Made by a program: the position numbers and the translations under genes. From NCBI GenBank assembly GCA_051453625.1, contig JBOZIK010000001.1, forward strand, positions 273,029,599 through 273,093,598: a stretch of DNA of 64,000 bases, written 5' to 3'. The stretch is from Welwitschia mirabilis (Eukaryota; Gnetophyta; Gnetopsida; Welwitschiales). Below, piece after piece: positions 1 to 10,425 of this stretch; position 1 is the first letter of the stretch; each line of letters opens with the position of its first letter. A model generated the notes under the pieces. It made no database searches, was not told where the DNA came from, and saw only the letters and a program-made list of their open reading frames with translations.

Positions 1-129
1 TACAACATTTCAAGAACATGATAATTACAACAATTTGGGATTTCAAGTAATCTAATATTTTCAAAATATTTTGTTAATCACAAACTTGTAAATTTATAAA
101 AAAAAAAAATCAAAAACATGGATGTGACA

Positions 130-1290
130 AGTTCTATTTTAAAATCAATTATTCATTCATAAATTAACATAAAACATAGTGTTTTGTTTTAAACTTAGTG
201 TTTCATCTATAAATTAGTGTAGAATGTTTGTATTCTTTTCTGAATTAACAGTAATTCAAAAATAACTATATAACATTAGTATTTATTTCTAGATTAAATA
301 TTTATCTAAAAATCATTATAAAATACTAAATTTATATTCTAGAGTTAATAATTCATTCAAAAATGAATATAGAATTAGTGTTCTATTTTAAAGCACATTG
401 GTTCTATTAAGATCAAAAGATTTAAAATTAACTAATACTACATAAGGGTTCTATATAGGACTAATTTAAACATTGATAACTTATTATAAGATGTTATGGT
501 AATATCTAAAACTAATATAAATCTTAATAAGCTACTATAAAACTTTAAGATTCTACTAAAGAATAATTAAAATCTTAATTAACCATTATAAGGCATCAGG
601 GCTTTATTTAAGATTAACTAACCTTTGATGATTTACCATAGAAAAGTACCATGGTATTCAAAAGATATTAACAGTTTGTTGAATTTTTGTAAAATTTTTA
701 AATGTCAACTACAGTTCATATAGATCTTATAAAGTTACTTCAGAGCATTAAGGTTTTATATAGAACTTTATACTTTATGAACTTAATACAGGGTTTCAAA
801 ATTCTATATTACACTAGTTTAAATATCTTGAAGTTATCATAAGATTTTAAGTTTCTATTTGAAATTAATCTGAACCCTATGAAGCCACTATAAGATTCAA
901 GGATTCTATCTAAAATTGATGTAAATTTTATGAACTTATTACAGAATACTAATATTTTGTCTGTATTTGGTCTACATTTCATGAATTTAGTATAGAATAT
1001 TAGGTTTTTTTGTGCAAGAATGATTTTAACCATATAAAATTATTATAAAACATAAATTTCCTTTCTAAAAAATATTTTAATCCTATGAAATTACTATAGG
1101 ATAACATGTTTCTGTTAAAGATTTATTTAGATCTTGTGAAATAACTATAGATTATACTATGTTTTATTTAGAACTAATATAAACCGTATGAATTTACTAT
1201 GAGGAATTAAGGTTCTATTAATAAATTACCTAAATCATGTGAAGTACATATACAATAATAGCTTTATATCCAAAATTTATTGTAACTTTA
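130..1290. repeat. Degenerate ~50-52 bp tandem repeat array
   Basis: A block resembling 'tatgaa-tta-ctataa' followed by 'ggttctatttaga-ctaa' recurs at a near-constant step. The first part is seen near 722, 775, 827, 878, 928, 977, 1030, 1081, 1134, 1184 and 1235, and earlier, weaker copies lie near 158, 207, 261, 311, 361, 428, 480, 529, 580 and 632. Steps are 49-54 bp, with one of about 67 bp (361 to 428). That is roughly 20 diverged units. No protein is encoded. The array looks like an old AT-rich satellite or an internal repeat of a transposon. Its left limit is vague and it could begin before the window. Confidence 0.7.
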
Positions 1291-2366
1291 AAAAAGATCT
1301 TTATTTGATACTTAGAAAAGTTTGATTCTAATCCATTTTTTAAACTATTAGTATGAAGTAAAGGATTCAAAACATGCATCTTTACATGCTTAGTTATTTT
1401 GCAATAAGTCCACAATTCTTAACTAATGTTTTAGTTAGAGAATATTTTCTTTGACTAACAAAAAATGATTATGAATGTTTATTTAGCTTATAAAGCATTT
1501 ATGTAACTTATGTAAACTATATAATTAGAAGAAAAGAAATTATCTAATGAATATGAAATCTTAATAACATGTACACTAGAAATACATGAAATATCATATG
1601 AATAATCACATTAATGTTCTTAACTAAAAAATGAAGAAGTTCATTATAATAACTAGGTTAATTAAACTAATTTTCTAACCTCTTAATACTAATTAAATTA
1701 AAAATTAAACTCTATCTTATGGGTATTTATAATAAGGACACGAAACTAGTTCATTAAGAATTATTTAAGAAATAGAATTCTTTATGAATGTAAAATAAAA
1801 GGAGCAAATCTCCAAATAGCATCACTTTGTTGGAATCTCCAGTTATCAAAGACATCTAAAGATGAGTATTACAATGTAAATATTGCATCTAAATATCACC
1901 TATAAAAATGAGATCTAATTGAGCAAAGAATTATACTTTCTTAAATATTTCAAAAACATTTACATTAAAATGTAAGTGAAAGATCTTAAATCAGTAAAAT
2001 AAGCATTTGAATTATTATTTTTTTAAAAAAATTCTTAACTTATAAAATTTAAAACTTTTAATTAGAGTAAATACGTAGTAATGATTTCAATAGGTGATGC
2101 AAGTATATAATGGAGTAGTCTCAAGTTAAAAATGAATGAATTACTTAATTAGAAAGAGTTTATGAAAGAGTCCCAAAAGAAAATGATGATTAAATAATTT
2201 AATAATGTTAAGAAAATGTAGTTGAAGTACTTTTAATGAGGAAAGGAATCCTAGATGAAGACTTTAAGGGATTTTAGAGGTGAGTCAAATAGTGATAGTA
2301 GAGGAATTTATAGTACTTAGTTAATAAATTTATATAAAATATATCATCAATATTAAGGAATATGAT
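1291..2366. other. Unassigned AT-rich DNA
   Basis: I found no protein similarity, RNA gene or clear repeat here. Stops are dense in all frames. It lies between the 52-bp array and the first copia element and may be internal sequence of an older element whose LTR junction is seen at 9191-9206. Confidence 0.4.
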
Positions 2367-2371
2367 CTATT

Positions 2372-2535
2372 TGATAGGAAACAAGAGTATAAAAAATAAA
2401 GAGGATAAGATTTTCAAATCATAAATTTTTATTTCTCCTCCTCCACTTATTTCAACAAAGATCTTGCTTAAATAGATAAGCACAATACTAGATAAATCTT
2501 AACGCATGGGACCATGATGTGTATTAGTCTTAGTG
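2372..2535 (-). repeat. 3' LTR of copia-1
   Basis: It matches 8699-8867 along its length. Shared stretches include 'cttgcttaaatagataa' and 'catgatgtgta-tagtctta', with many substitutions and small indels. The ends are worn: TGATAGG at the left and TCTTAGTG at the right, where the other copy has TGCTAAG and TCTTAGCA. At about 165 bp it is short for a copia LTR. Confidence 0.8.
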
Positions 2536-2546
2536 ATTTCCCCCTT
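2536..2546 (-). other. Polypurine tract of copia-1
   Basis: On the minus strand this reads AAGGGGGAAAT and abuts the 3' LTR. That is where plus-strand DNA priming occurs in LTR retrotransposons. The related plus-strand element has a worn equivalent just before 54446. Confidence 0.7.
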
Positions 2547-2686
2547 AACATGGAAATACACTCTCTTTTGAGAAAAAAACTAGAGTGCCCAAGGCAAAAC
2601 CTTTAGAATGCAGCTTATAATAAAATGTCTCAAAAGGATTTACCATATGAGTGATTCATTTGTAAAAGAAGTAGTCAATTTACTTC

Positions 2687-2815
2687 TACACATCTAATAG
2701 CATATAATCCTATTATATGCATTACACATCCCACAATGGTAGGCTAAATCATATATCACACATCCTTTAGTACTAGGTCATATTTGTACTACACATCCTA
2801 TAGTATAAAAATTAG
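2687..2815 (-). repeat. Short tandem repeats, GGATGTGTA units, 3' end of copia-1
   Basis: Four ACACATC(C) units (GGATGTGT on the minus strand) start at 2688, 2724, 2758 and 2791, with steps of 36, 34 and 33 bp. They lie between the truncated pol region and the 3' LTR. The same type of repeat sits at the equivalent place in copia-2 (54187-54296), so it is a family trait rather than chance. Confidence 0.65.
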
Positions 2816-3027
2816 GTACAACTTCAATTAGAGACTCATAAGTTAAATGAAGACCATAATATAAAATAAAGAAATGAATTTGAATCAAATGATCATTAAT
2901 CCAATCTTGGATTTGAAACACTAGAACATATCTTAACTAGATATATTTATTTAAGTAATAATTGTTAGTTCTATGGTAGGATTATGTACTGGAATAATAA
3001 CTTCTTATTGCATAAGTTCCTTAATTT

Positions 3028-3095
3028 TATGGACCAACTTCCATGTATCATTTTCTACACAATCATAGTATTCTTCTTTCATGACTTAGACCTAA
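3028..3095 (-). pseudogene. Copia-1 reverse transcriptase, N-terminal stub
   Basis: The minus strand here translates to VMKEEYYDCVENDTWKLV, matching the conserved start of copia reverse transcriptase (Met-Lys-x-Glu-Tyr ... Asn-x-Thr-Trp-x-Leu-Val). Copia-2 has the same block near 52555. Beyond it, only about 0.5 kb separates this stub from the 3' LTR. The rest of RT, including the catalytic YVDD region, and all of RNase H are therefore missing, apparently by an internal deletion. Confidence 0.6.
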
Positions 3096-3525
3096 TGAGT
3101 ATGTAGAATGATGTATTTCAAAGAATTGGTTTCCCATTAAAAGTTAGATGGAGATCATCATTATCATCATCATAAAATGTATGTGAAACATGTCTAGTTT
3201 CATTTTCACCCTTTTCATCATTATGAACATCTCATAGAGTATATTGTAACTAAGTACCTTGATGTTTCTTATGGATATTCTTAGCTTCGTTGGCTAGAGA
3301 AATTGCTAAATTACTACTAGAACCATAATTAGGTATGCTTAGAGCACTAAATTTGTCAATTCATATAGGCTGTAAATAAGCCATATTAATAGAAAGAACT
3401 GGATAGGATTGGTGGATATATCTTTTCCCCTCAACTATAGGACATTGAACATCCATGATGGTTACTACTTTAGAGGAAGGACAAAGTTTCAAAAATATCA
3501 AGTTGAAAACCATTATTTGAAGTCC

Positions 3526-4280
3526 TTAAAAAGAGGATGTCATGAGAAATAAGGATTTTATGATGCTTTGGAAGATAAACTTAATAACCCTTCTAGACAA
3601 TTTAATATCCATAAAGATTCTAATAGAAGCATGTGCTTTAAATTTATTATAATGTTCATACAAAATATTAACATAGCACTTGTAATAAAATACATAAAAT
3701 TGGTGTAACTTTGGCTTGCATCCATACACCTTCTCAATTGGAGATACTTCTTTTTTAGTATATTGAGCAATGTGATTATTAAGATTCATAGTATTATTCA
3801 CTAATTCACCCCAAAAGTAGGTCTTATAGCCATTAAAATATAATATGAATTATGTCATATCCATTATTATGCAATTAAATCACTCACTAATGCCATTTTG
3901 TTGAGGTGACCCAAGGTAAATATTCAAATGATGAATTCTTTCGAAAGAAAGAAATTTCTTAAACTTGATAGATGTATATTTACCACCATTATCTAAGTGA
4001 AACCTCTTAATTTAATAATTGACTTAATTTTCTAATTTAATTTTAAACTTCTTGAAAATGTTTAAGACTTGGACTTGATGAAATATTTCTAAGTCATTTA
4101 AGAATAGCCATCAATAAAAGATATAAAATAAGAAAATCATTTGAGAGTAGACACTAACATAGATCCACATAAATCACTATGAATAAGAAAAATCTTTTGA
4201 TTGGCATGCCATTTACTTGGTGTAAATAATTATCTAGTTGCTTTTCCCATTATACATGCTTCACACTAAGGAAAATCTTA
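3526..4280 (-). pseudogene. Copia-1 integrase with pre-integrase zinc region, broken
   Basis: Read leftward on the minus strand. Near 4200-4270 there are remnants of the pre-integrase block, with His/Cys residues then a Lys-rich segment before the catalytic core. Near 3990-4000 is the core Asp-Asn-Gly-Gly region. Near 3870-3910 is SPQQNGIS, the hallmark of copia integrase. From 3801 down to 3526 a 91-residue open frame holds YGCKPKLHQFYVFYYKCYVNI, aligned with the family's C-terminal Gly-x-Lys-Pro...Leu-Arg-Val-Phe-Gly-Cys block, where Cys and Gly positions have become Tyr and other residues. Stops and frame changes interrupt the rest. It would have inserted element cDNA into host DNA but cannot work now. 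Confidence 0.8.
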
Positions 4281-4689
4281 TGGAATGGATGGAAGAAACT
4301 AGTGGTCATTATCATGCATTAAATTAATCATGTTAGGAGTAGGATGTTATAGTTAATCATGCCATAGTAACAAGGAAGAGATATTATTTTGAAAAACTCT
4401 ACAAGTAATCTATCTCATTTTGATATGATGTTGAAGATGAATAAGATTTTCATTCATGTAGGATTTCATAATCATTTGTTAATTGCTATTAAAAACTATT
4501 CACTAAGTACTTCATCTTAGAGATTGAGTGATATTCTTGCACTAAAATTGCAATTGATAGAAGATGAAACCTCAAAGAAGTCACATACAAAACCTTAGAA
4601 AGAGTCTGTGTAGATAGCAATATTAACTAAGGGTAACTGAACCATAGCATTCCATTATAACTAGAGTTTTATTTACCAAATAAACCTAA

Positions 4690-4800
4690 CTTGGTGCATT
4701 AATAGAGTCATTGAAATAAGCATTTCAATAATTCATGTGATGAGTAGCACCTATGTTAAGAATTCAAGTCTCATCATAAGGTATGTGATCACTCATACCC
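4690..4800 (-). pseudogene. Copia-1 aspartic protease active-site remnant
   Basis: The minus strand gives ILNIGATHHMNY, which lines up with the copia protease signature (Trp-x-Leu/Ile-Asp-Ser/Thr-Gly-Ala-x-x-His-Met). The catalytic Asp is Asn here, a G-to-A type change, and a stop sits just upstream at the usual Trp. It lies between gag-like and pre-integrase sequence, as expected in copia polyproteins. The protease would have cut the element's polyprotein. Confidence 0.65.
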
Positions 4801-4979
4801 ACAAAGTCAAAGTTGTTAAAAGCTACGTTTAACTTAAGACTTTCATCACCAAGGGAATAAAATTATTTAATAACTACATTAGCCTTAGGTTTATATTTAA
4901 TTTAATCCCAAGGTAACCAATAGAAATATGTGGTCTAACCTTATCTTCTACATCATGAACACTAATACTTATTTTTTTT

Positions 4980-5830
4980 ATTCAGAGTAGCAGTATGCCG
5001 AACTTACTTCTTATTTGACTGGGTCTAATTAGACTTCTTAGTTGACTATTTCTATAGAGCCTTATCCTTTTTATGATGTAAAGTATTTGATGAATGAGGT
5101 TTACTAGAAGACTACTTATGTTTAGGAGGAGATCCACAAGAATGAGAAACTTTGAATGCTACACCAAAGGATAATGAACCTATCAAGTTAAATTATGTTT
5201 TTATAATAATGAAATATTTAATGAGCATGTTAAAATTCATATTAGATAGCAACTTACTTCCATGAGAAGGTAGAATGTAACTTCAAAGAGATGAATCCTT
5301 AAAATACCAACAAACCAAGTTGGCATAATAAATGCAAAATTTATTCATTAGGTATATCTCAGCAATATTTGCTTTAATATCCATCATTTAAGCTAAAAGC
5401 TTATGCATTTTCCCTTTTTTATAAAGAAGGTTATTCATGCTATTAATGAGATTAATTAATTATAGATAATTCTTCACATAAAATGTGTCACATAAAGTAC
5501 ATTAGTTTACATAACTAGACTTACTTTTATCAAAAAGCGTTTTATGTAAAGTGGCCATCATTTTTCTCATTATCTTTATTATTTTGCAAATAATGAATTA
5601 TCATGCATTTTATTCATCTAAATTCTGAAGAGAAACATGCATTTTTCCAAAAAAAGGTCTTTATCAAATCCATAAATGTATATTGTAGACATGAAATCCT
5701 CATTCAAATCCTTCCAACTCTGATCATCATGTAAGATCATTCTGAGGTTGGTCATTATTCTAGTAGTTAATATGGGTATGAAGCTCTCTAAAGAAATTTG
5801 GAATCTATCTTTAGATGATAAAATAGCCAT
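4980..5830 (-). pseudogene. Copia-1 gag-like region, weak
   Basis: Minus-strand frames upstream of the protease are rich in Ser, Lys and His (about 5160 down to 4990, for example SSSKPHSSNTLHHKKDKAL), like the basic tail of a copia gag. A 70-residue open frame (5830-5618) contains ILSSKDRFQISLESFIPIL, vaguely like the gag segment that includes 'LPxSxxxF'. No complete CCHC zinc knuckle can be read. The assignment rests mostly on position between leader and protease. Confidence 0.4.
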
Positions 5831-8684
5831 GATGAATGATAAGAAACAAGAGAGAGAAGGTTTGACAAGTCTTGCTCACTTCCACTACTAAAAAATAATC
5901 TATCCAATACACATAAAAAAAATTATCAAAATCAAAGGAAGGAAGAACTAGGAAAAATTGAAAATAGTGGCATAGTTACTCAAAAATGGATCTTGCTCTC
6001 ATTCATAAGTTTAAGTAATCTATCTAAGTCATAATGTAATAAAGAAAATGAAGTCATGATAGAGAGATAGAGTCACATCAAAAAGAAAATAATGAGAAAC
6101 CTTCACATACGAGAAGAAATAAGTTATATTGCTAAAAATTTATTAATGTGAGTGAGTTAAATTTTAACACAAAAGGGGTTTAATTTGATTATTAGATGAT
6201 GAAAATGCAAACTTATCAATTTTAGAGTTTCCTTTCAAATCCAAGTAGTAATCACATATTCTCTAAGGATGGTACCCTTATCTTCTAAGTAAGTAAAAGA
6301 ACAAAAATGTGAATCACCTCAGTAGGACATCTAAATTGTCAACCAATTTTGATTACCGTAGCTATATACCCCCTTAAAGAAGAGTATCATGTAATGTTAG
6401 TGATCCACTTATACCTGTAACTCTGTAACTTTTAAAATTGATTACACTTATGACTCCCTATCAAGTAGGCCCTAACATTATGTATCTAGCCTTAATTACT
6501 AAGGCATACATAAGAATCTATACCTCACAACACCTAGAAGATTTTCACTTAAGAAATACATGGCCTTTCATATGATTTGAACTCCATAGTTATGGTAGTT
6601 AAGATTACAAAACAAGCTTAGATGATAGCATAGCCCAACACATGTCTTTGGCTATGTAAGGCTCTTTATGCCTATCACCAATCAAGACTTAGTTCTAGTG
6701 GAAAATGTTTTGTGTTTAAGAGTGAAGTTAATTTTTAATTTTAAAATGTAATTATAAAAAAATAAATTTTAAATGTAAGAAAGAGAAAAAAACATCAAAA
6801 AGCATGCATAAGGAAAGCTATTGACTTGATATACTTAAACGAAGTGGATCTTGCTCCATATTTCAAAGGTAACTTGATGAAAAACAAACAAGATTAAGGG
6901 CATACAATTAGTTTAAAAATGCTCAAAAACTTTCTAAAGTCATAAAAAAAATCTTAAAAGACTAAGTTTGGTTCTCACAAATGTGAAAAATGCCCAAAAA
7001 ACTTGAAAAATATCTTTAAAAAGCTAAAAAACCAAAAAATAATATGTGCATGAAATAGGGCTAATGGCTAAGTAATGGCTTAGCTAAATGCATGTGTGTA
7101 GGAATAGGAAATGGCTAAGAAATAACTAAGCAATCTTACATGTGTACGTAAACTAAGAAAAACTTTCTTTTTACCTTATCAATGATCATATACTAAATAG
7201 AAATATATTTAAATTTTCTTAATGGATAGTAATGGTAGTACAACTAGGCTTGCCTTGACATTGAGAAGATAAGGCATAGGAGAAAGAAAGTCATAGAGGG
7301 AAGATCAATGGTCATAAAAAGATCATGTTCAATGGTGATCAACAATAGATATGATCAGTGATGCACAGATAGCAGGAATGGTCTTAATAATACCAAAAAG
7401 CCAAAAGTATAAACATGATATCAGAAAATGCAGGGCACAATGCTTAGTAGTCCCAATTATAAAACACACAATAGATTAGCTAAGAGCATAGATGTGATAC
7501 TCTCAAGTGGGCATAGACATATGGAGGTGTAGGCGATCCAGTGTGATAAACAAAGGATTACACAATACAACACTGAGGATATAATAGAATTAATCATAAG
7601 CAGAGTAGGAAAAAACTTAATAACTTAGATAGATGCAGTAGCAAATCAACAGAATAGGTAAAGTAGCAGGAGCATGGTAGTACAGGCTTAGTGATGATGA
7701 ATAATTAAGAGCTTGCAATAGAAGATTTGTATTAAATGTTAATCCATCTAGCAAGATTCTTTAAGCTTTACTAGGGGCCCTATAAGAAAATATGCCTTTT
7801 ATCAAGGATGATATTGTAGCCTAAAGATAATGTAAAGGCTTTAATAAGGTGAATTTATTAAGAAGCAAACTTAAACTATGATGTTCCTATCTTTTCAACG
7901 GTAAGAGTTTAGATTAGAAGAGCCAGGTGAATGGTATATTGGAATAAGAGATAATATAGGAGTGATGAGAGAGAGGTTGTTATGATCATAACAAGACAAT
8001 TATAATCATAGTAGAACATAAAACACAGATGCTATGTGGTGCAGGAGGAACAACATCTATAGAAAGTGGAACATGGCATTTTCTACATAGAGAGGTTACA
8101 GCTACAAAAAAAAAAAAAAAAAAAAAAAAAAGAATCCTTCTTAGAAATAATGAAATGTCAAAAAAAATTAAAAGAATAATATAACAATGGCACCTAAAAA
8201 AAAATTACACCCACATCCCTACAAATTTAAATGAGGGAGGTAGCATAGGCTTAACCACTATCAAGTTTCTATTATATCATGTATGGATATGATCTATCTA
8301 TAATCTATAAATACATTTATAAAACATACAAAATTTTCTACTATCCAATGGCAAATATTTAATCTTTGCAGGACATTCTTTAATAAATAAAAAGTAATAT
8401 AGCCAAAATGTGAACACTTCAAAAAGAGAATTAAAAACTAAGATCCTACAAAAGATCTTGTAAAGAGTTCAAAAAATAATTTACAATGTAATGTAATACA
8501 AAGCATATAAAATTTATTTAGAGGAAAAAAATAAAAAACTTAGGTCAAGACTTAAAAGTTTTATAGTAACGGAAGCATAGAAGGACATGCAAAGGCATGC
8601 AACTATTGAAGAAGGCACAACAATCTTAAAGAAGCTCAACAATGTTTAAGAAAAATGAAGAGCCTTAGGAACCCTAGCCTAGAA
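5831..8684 (-). other. Long leader region of copia-1, unassigned
   Basis: About 2.8 kb separates the gag-like region from the primer-binding site, long for a copia leader. The sequence has dense stops and no recognisable protein. It contains a run of about 26 A at 8106-8131 and a stretch (7250-8100) somewhat richer in G than its surroundings. An unrecognised insertion in the leader is possible. Confidence 0.4.
8106..8131 (+). repeat. Poly(A) run
   Basis: About 26 consecutive A. It could be a microsatellite or the tail of a retroposed insertion. I found no target duplication around it. Confidence 0.7.
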
Positions 8685-8696
8685 GCTCTGATACCA
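8685..8696 (-). other. Primer-binding site of copia-1 (initiator tRNA-Met)
   Basis: On the minus strand it reads TGGTATCAGAGC, the exact sequence complementary to the 3' end of plant initiator tRNA-Met and the commonest copia primer site. Two bases separate it from the 5' LTR. Its survival is notable given the decay around it. Confidence 0.85.
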
Positions 8697-8698
8697 CT

Positions 8699-8867
8699 TG
8701 CTAAGAGACAAGAGTGTCAAAAATCGAGAGCATAAGATTTCTAATCAAAAATTTTAATTTTTTCTCCTTTACCTATTTTAATAAAGAGCTTGCTTAAATA
8801 GATAATCAAATCATAAGTGTTTCACGAATTCCTAGGTAGCGGATCATGATGTGTACTAGTCTTAGCA
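8699..8867 (-). repeat. 5' LTR of copia-1
   Basis: The better preserved of the two LTRs. On the plus strand it starts TGCTAAGAGAC and ends AGTCTTAGCA, so the terminal 8 bp form a perfect inverted repeat. It is followed by CTGTC, the probable target duplication. Confidence 0.8.
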
Positions 8868-8872
8868 CTGTC

Positions 8873-9190
8873 TACTTAACCATATCCTCATGCAAATCTT
8901 AAAGAAAGATAAAATTTTACATGAAGAATGAATAATAAGTTATGATGCACGCTTAATTTGTAAACAACTTAACATAATATATGTAGTACTATGACATAAT
9001 AATTATTATTTATAGACATATATAATAATAATCATTCGTACTTAAGGAATAGGTAATATTTTTAAATTTATAAAATAGAGTAGCCTATAGACAAACCTAA
9101 TTATTCTTCTTCCACAAGGATTAGATAAGTAAGATTAAGCTTATAATGATTTAATTATGGTTCAACAAAAATGGATAATATCTACAAAAT
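8873..9190. other. Unassigned spacer between copia-1 and the next LTR junction
   Basis: There is no recognisable coding sequence. If the junction at 9191-9206 is real, this is internal sequence of an older minus-strand element into which copia-1 inserted. Confidence 0.3.
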
Positions 9191-9202
9191 GCTATGATAC
9201 CA
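9191..9202 (-). other. Probable primer-binding site of an older element
   Basis: The minus strand reads TGGTATCATAGC, one mismatch from the initiator tRNA-Met site. Three bases to the right, TGTAATGTTTTAAATC begins, similar to the TGTAACGCCC-type LTR edge of plant gypsy elements after C-to-T change. That suggests a 5' LTR starting at 9206 (plus coordinates) for a minus-strand element. Confidence 0.5.
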
Positions 9203-9964
9203 AAATGTAATGTTTTAAATCTACATCCTAAATCTACATCCAAAATGATTTTATAGAAAAAATAATAAACTATGTTTACTCTACATATTATTTAAAGTTA
9301 ACAACTCATAACTCAAGATTAGATCACTACTAGTAAAACTAGTAAAATAATAAGACATATTTATAATTATATTCTTTAAATAATCTTATATAAAGGAAAA
9401 GAGAAGGATTTATAAACATCCATAATCTTTCCACAAGATAAGTAAACACACTATATAAGTAACTTGTAAAACATCTTTTATTGCCAAATATAAGCTTGAG
9501 TAAAAAAATGAGATAAATATCAACAAATATCCACATGTCTCTAGGATACACATGGTCCTTCAATTATTATTCATGCAACAAATATGAAAACATGTAGGTG
9601 ACACGCAATTTGCATTATAACCATGATCTCTTTTCAGCATCATCATTTACATTAGGTCTTGCACATGTACATATGGTATGGGAACTATAAGCATTACATT
9701 CCTAGTATAATCCATAACAAGGAATATGTAGTTATAGAATTCCCAAGCATAAGATAAGGAATTACAAGAATATTCGAGATGTGACCAATGCCTTATTTTT
9801 ATATTATTTCATTTTCATATTATTTTCTTTGCTGGTATTTCATAACAATTTCTAATAATCTAATTTCACATAACCAGAAGAAATAAAATGATAAATTGGA
9901 TTACATTTTTCCTTTTCTTTTTAGAGGTTTAGTCCCATATCCACGGGACTCAAAATTAAGAGTA

Positions 9965-9974
9965 NNNNNNNNNN
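9965..9974. other. Assembly gap (10 N), size wrong
   Basis: Copy B has about 22 bases at this point (14067-14090 region, between 'gagagta' and 'cttattacc'), so the 10 N understate the missing sequence. Confidence 0.7.
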
Positions 9975-10407
9975 CTTATTACCCTGGCTAATTTTAATTC
10001 TATAATTTAATATCATAATATAGATTAATGATCAGTCATAAGATAATCTCAAGATGGCTTAAAAAGGCTAATTACAAAACTTGGTTAAAATAGTTATAAA
10101 CAAGATAATATAAGAAATACTAAGATTATGCCAAATTTATAAGACTAGGTAGAAAAACTGACAAAATGCAAATGCGAGAATTAAATAAGACGATACAAGA
10201 TTCAATAATTTAATAGGACCATCTAAGAATTAAAGAAAGTATCCTAGGATCATACCTGAAATTAGATATAAGACTTAGAAACTTTTAAAGATTTTAAGAC
10301 TTTCAAGGATTCCAAGACTCTAATGATTTCCAAGCTCCAAGTTTTGAAATTATTAAGATCCAATAATAGAGGATTTCTAAAAAATATGCAAATAAAAGAG
10401 GAAAGAA

Positions 10408-10425
10408 TCCCTATATATAGTAGGA
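10408..10425. promoter_or_regulatory. TATA-like box in copy A
   Basis: CCCTATATATAGTAGG is repeated in copy B near 17343. On the minus strand it reads TACTATATATAGGG. The core is near-palindromic, so direction is set only by context. Long LTRs at 25550 and 36460 carry a similar box that reads best on the minus strand. It is probably an LTR promoter. Confidence 0.35.

Larger units (their letters stand above)
2372..8867 (-). mobile_element. Ty1/copia LTR retrotransposon, decayed (copia-1)
   Basis: A complete but dead element on the minus strand. The LTRs are at 2372-2535 (3') and 8699-8867 (5'). The 8699-8867 copy keeps an inverted terminal repeat, TGCTAAGA at one end and TCTTAGCA at the other. 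A primer-binding site matching initiator tRNA-Met lies two bases inside the 5' LTR, and a purine tract lies just inside the 3' LTR. Reading leftward from the 5' LTR are a long leader, gag-like, protease, integrase and a reverse transcriptase stub, which is copia order with integrase before RT. Flanks CTATT (2367-2371) and CTGTC (8868-8872) fit a 5-bp target duplication that differs by two transitions. The second element of the family is at 51270-54621. Confidence 0.85.

Noticed and set aside
2687-2815. Considered as a CRISPR-like array (repeats every 33-36 bp)
   Set aside because: The repeat core is only 7-9 bp, the spacers are similar to one another, the setting is a plant retrotransposon, and copia-2 has the same feature at the same site.
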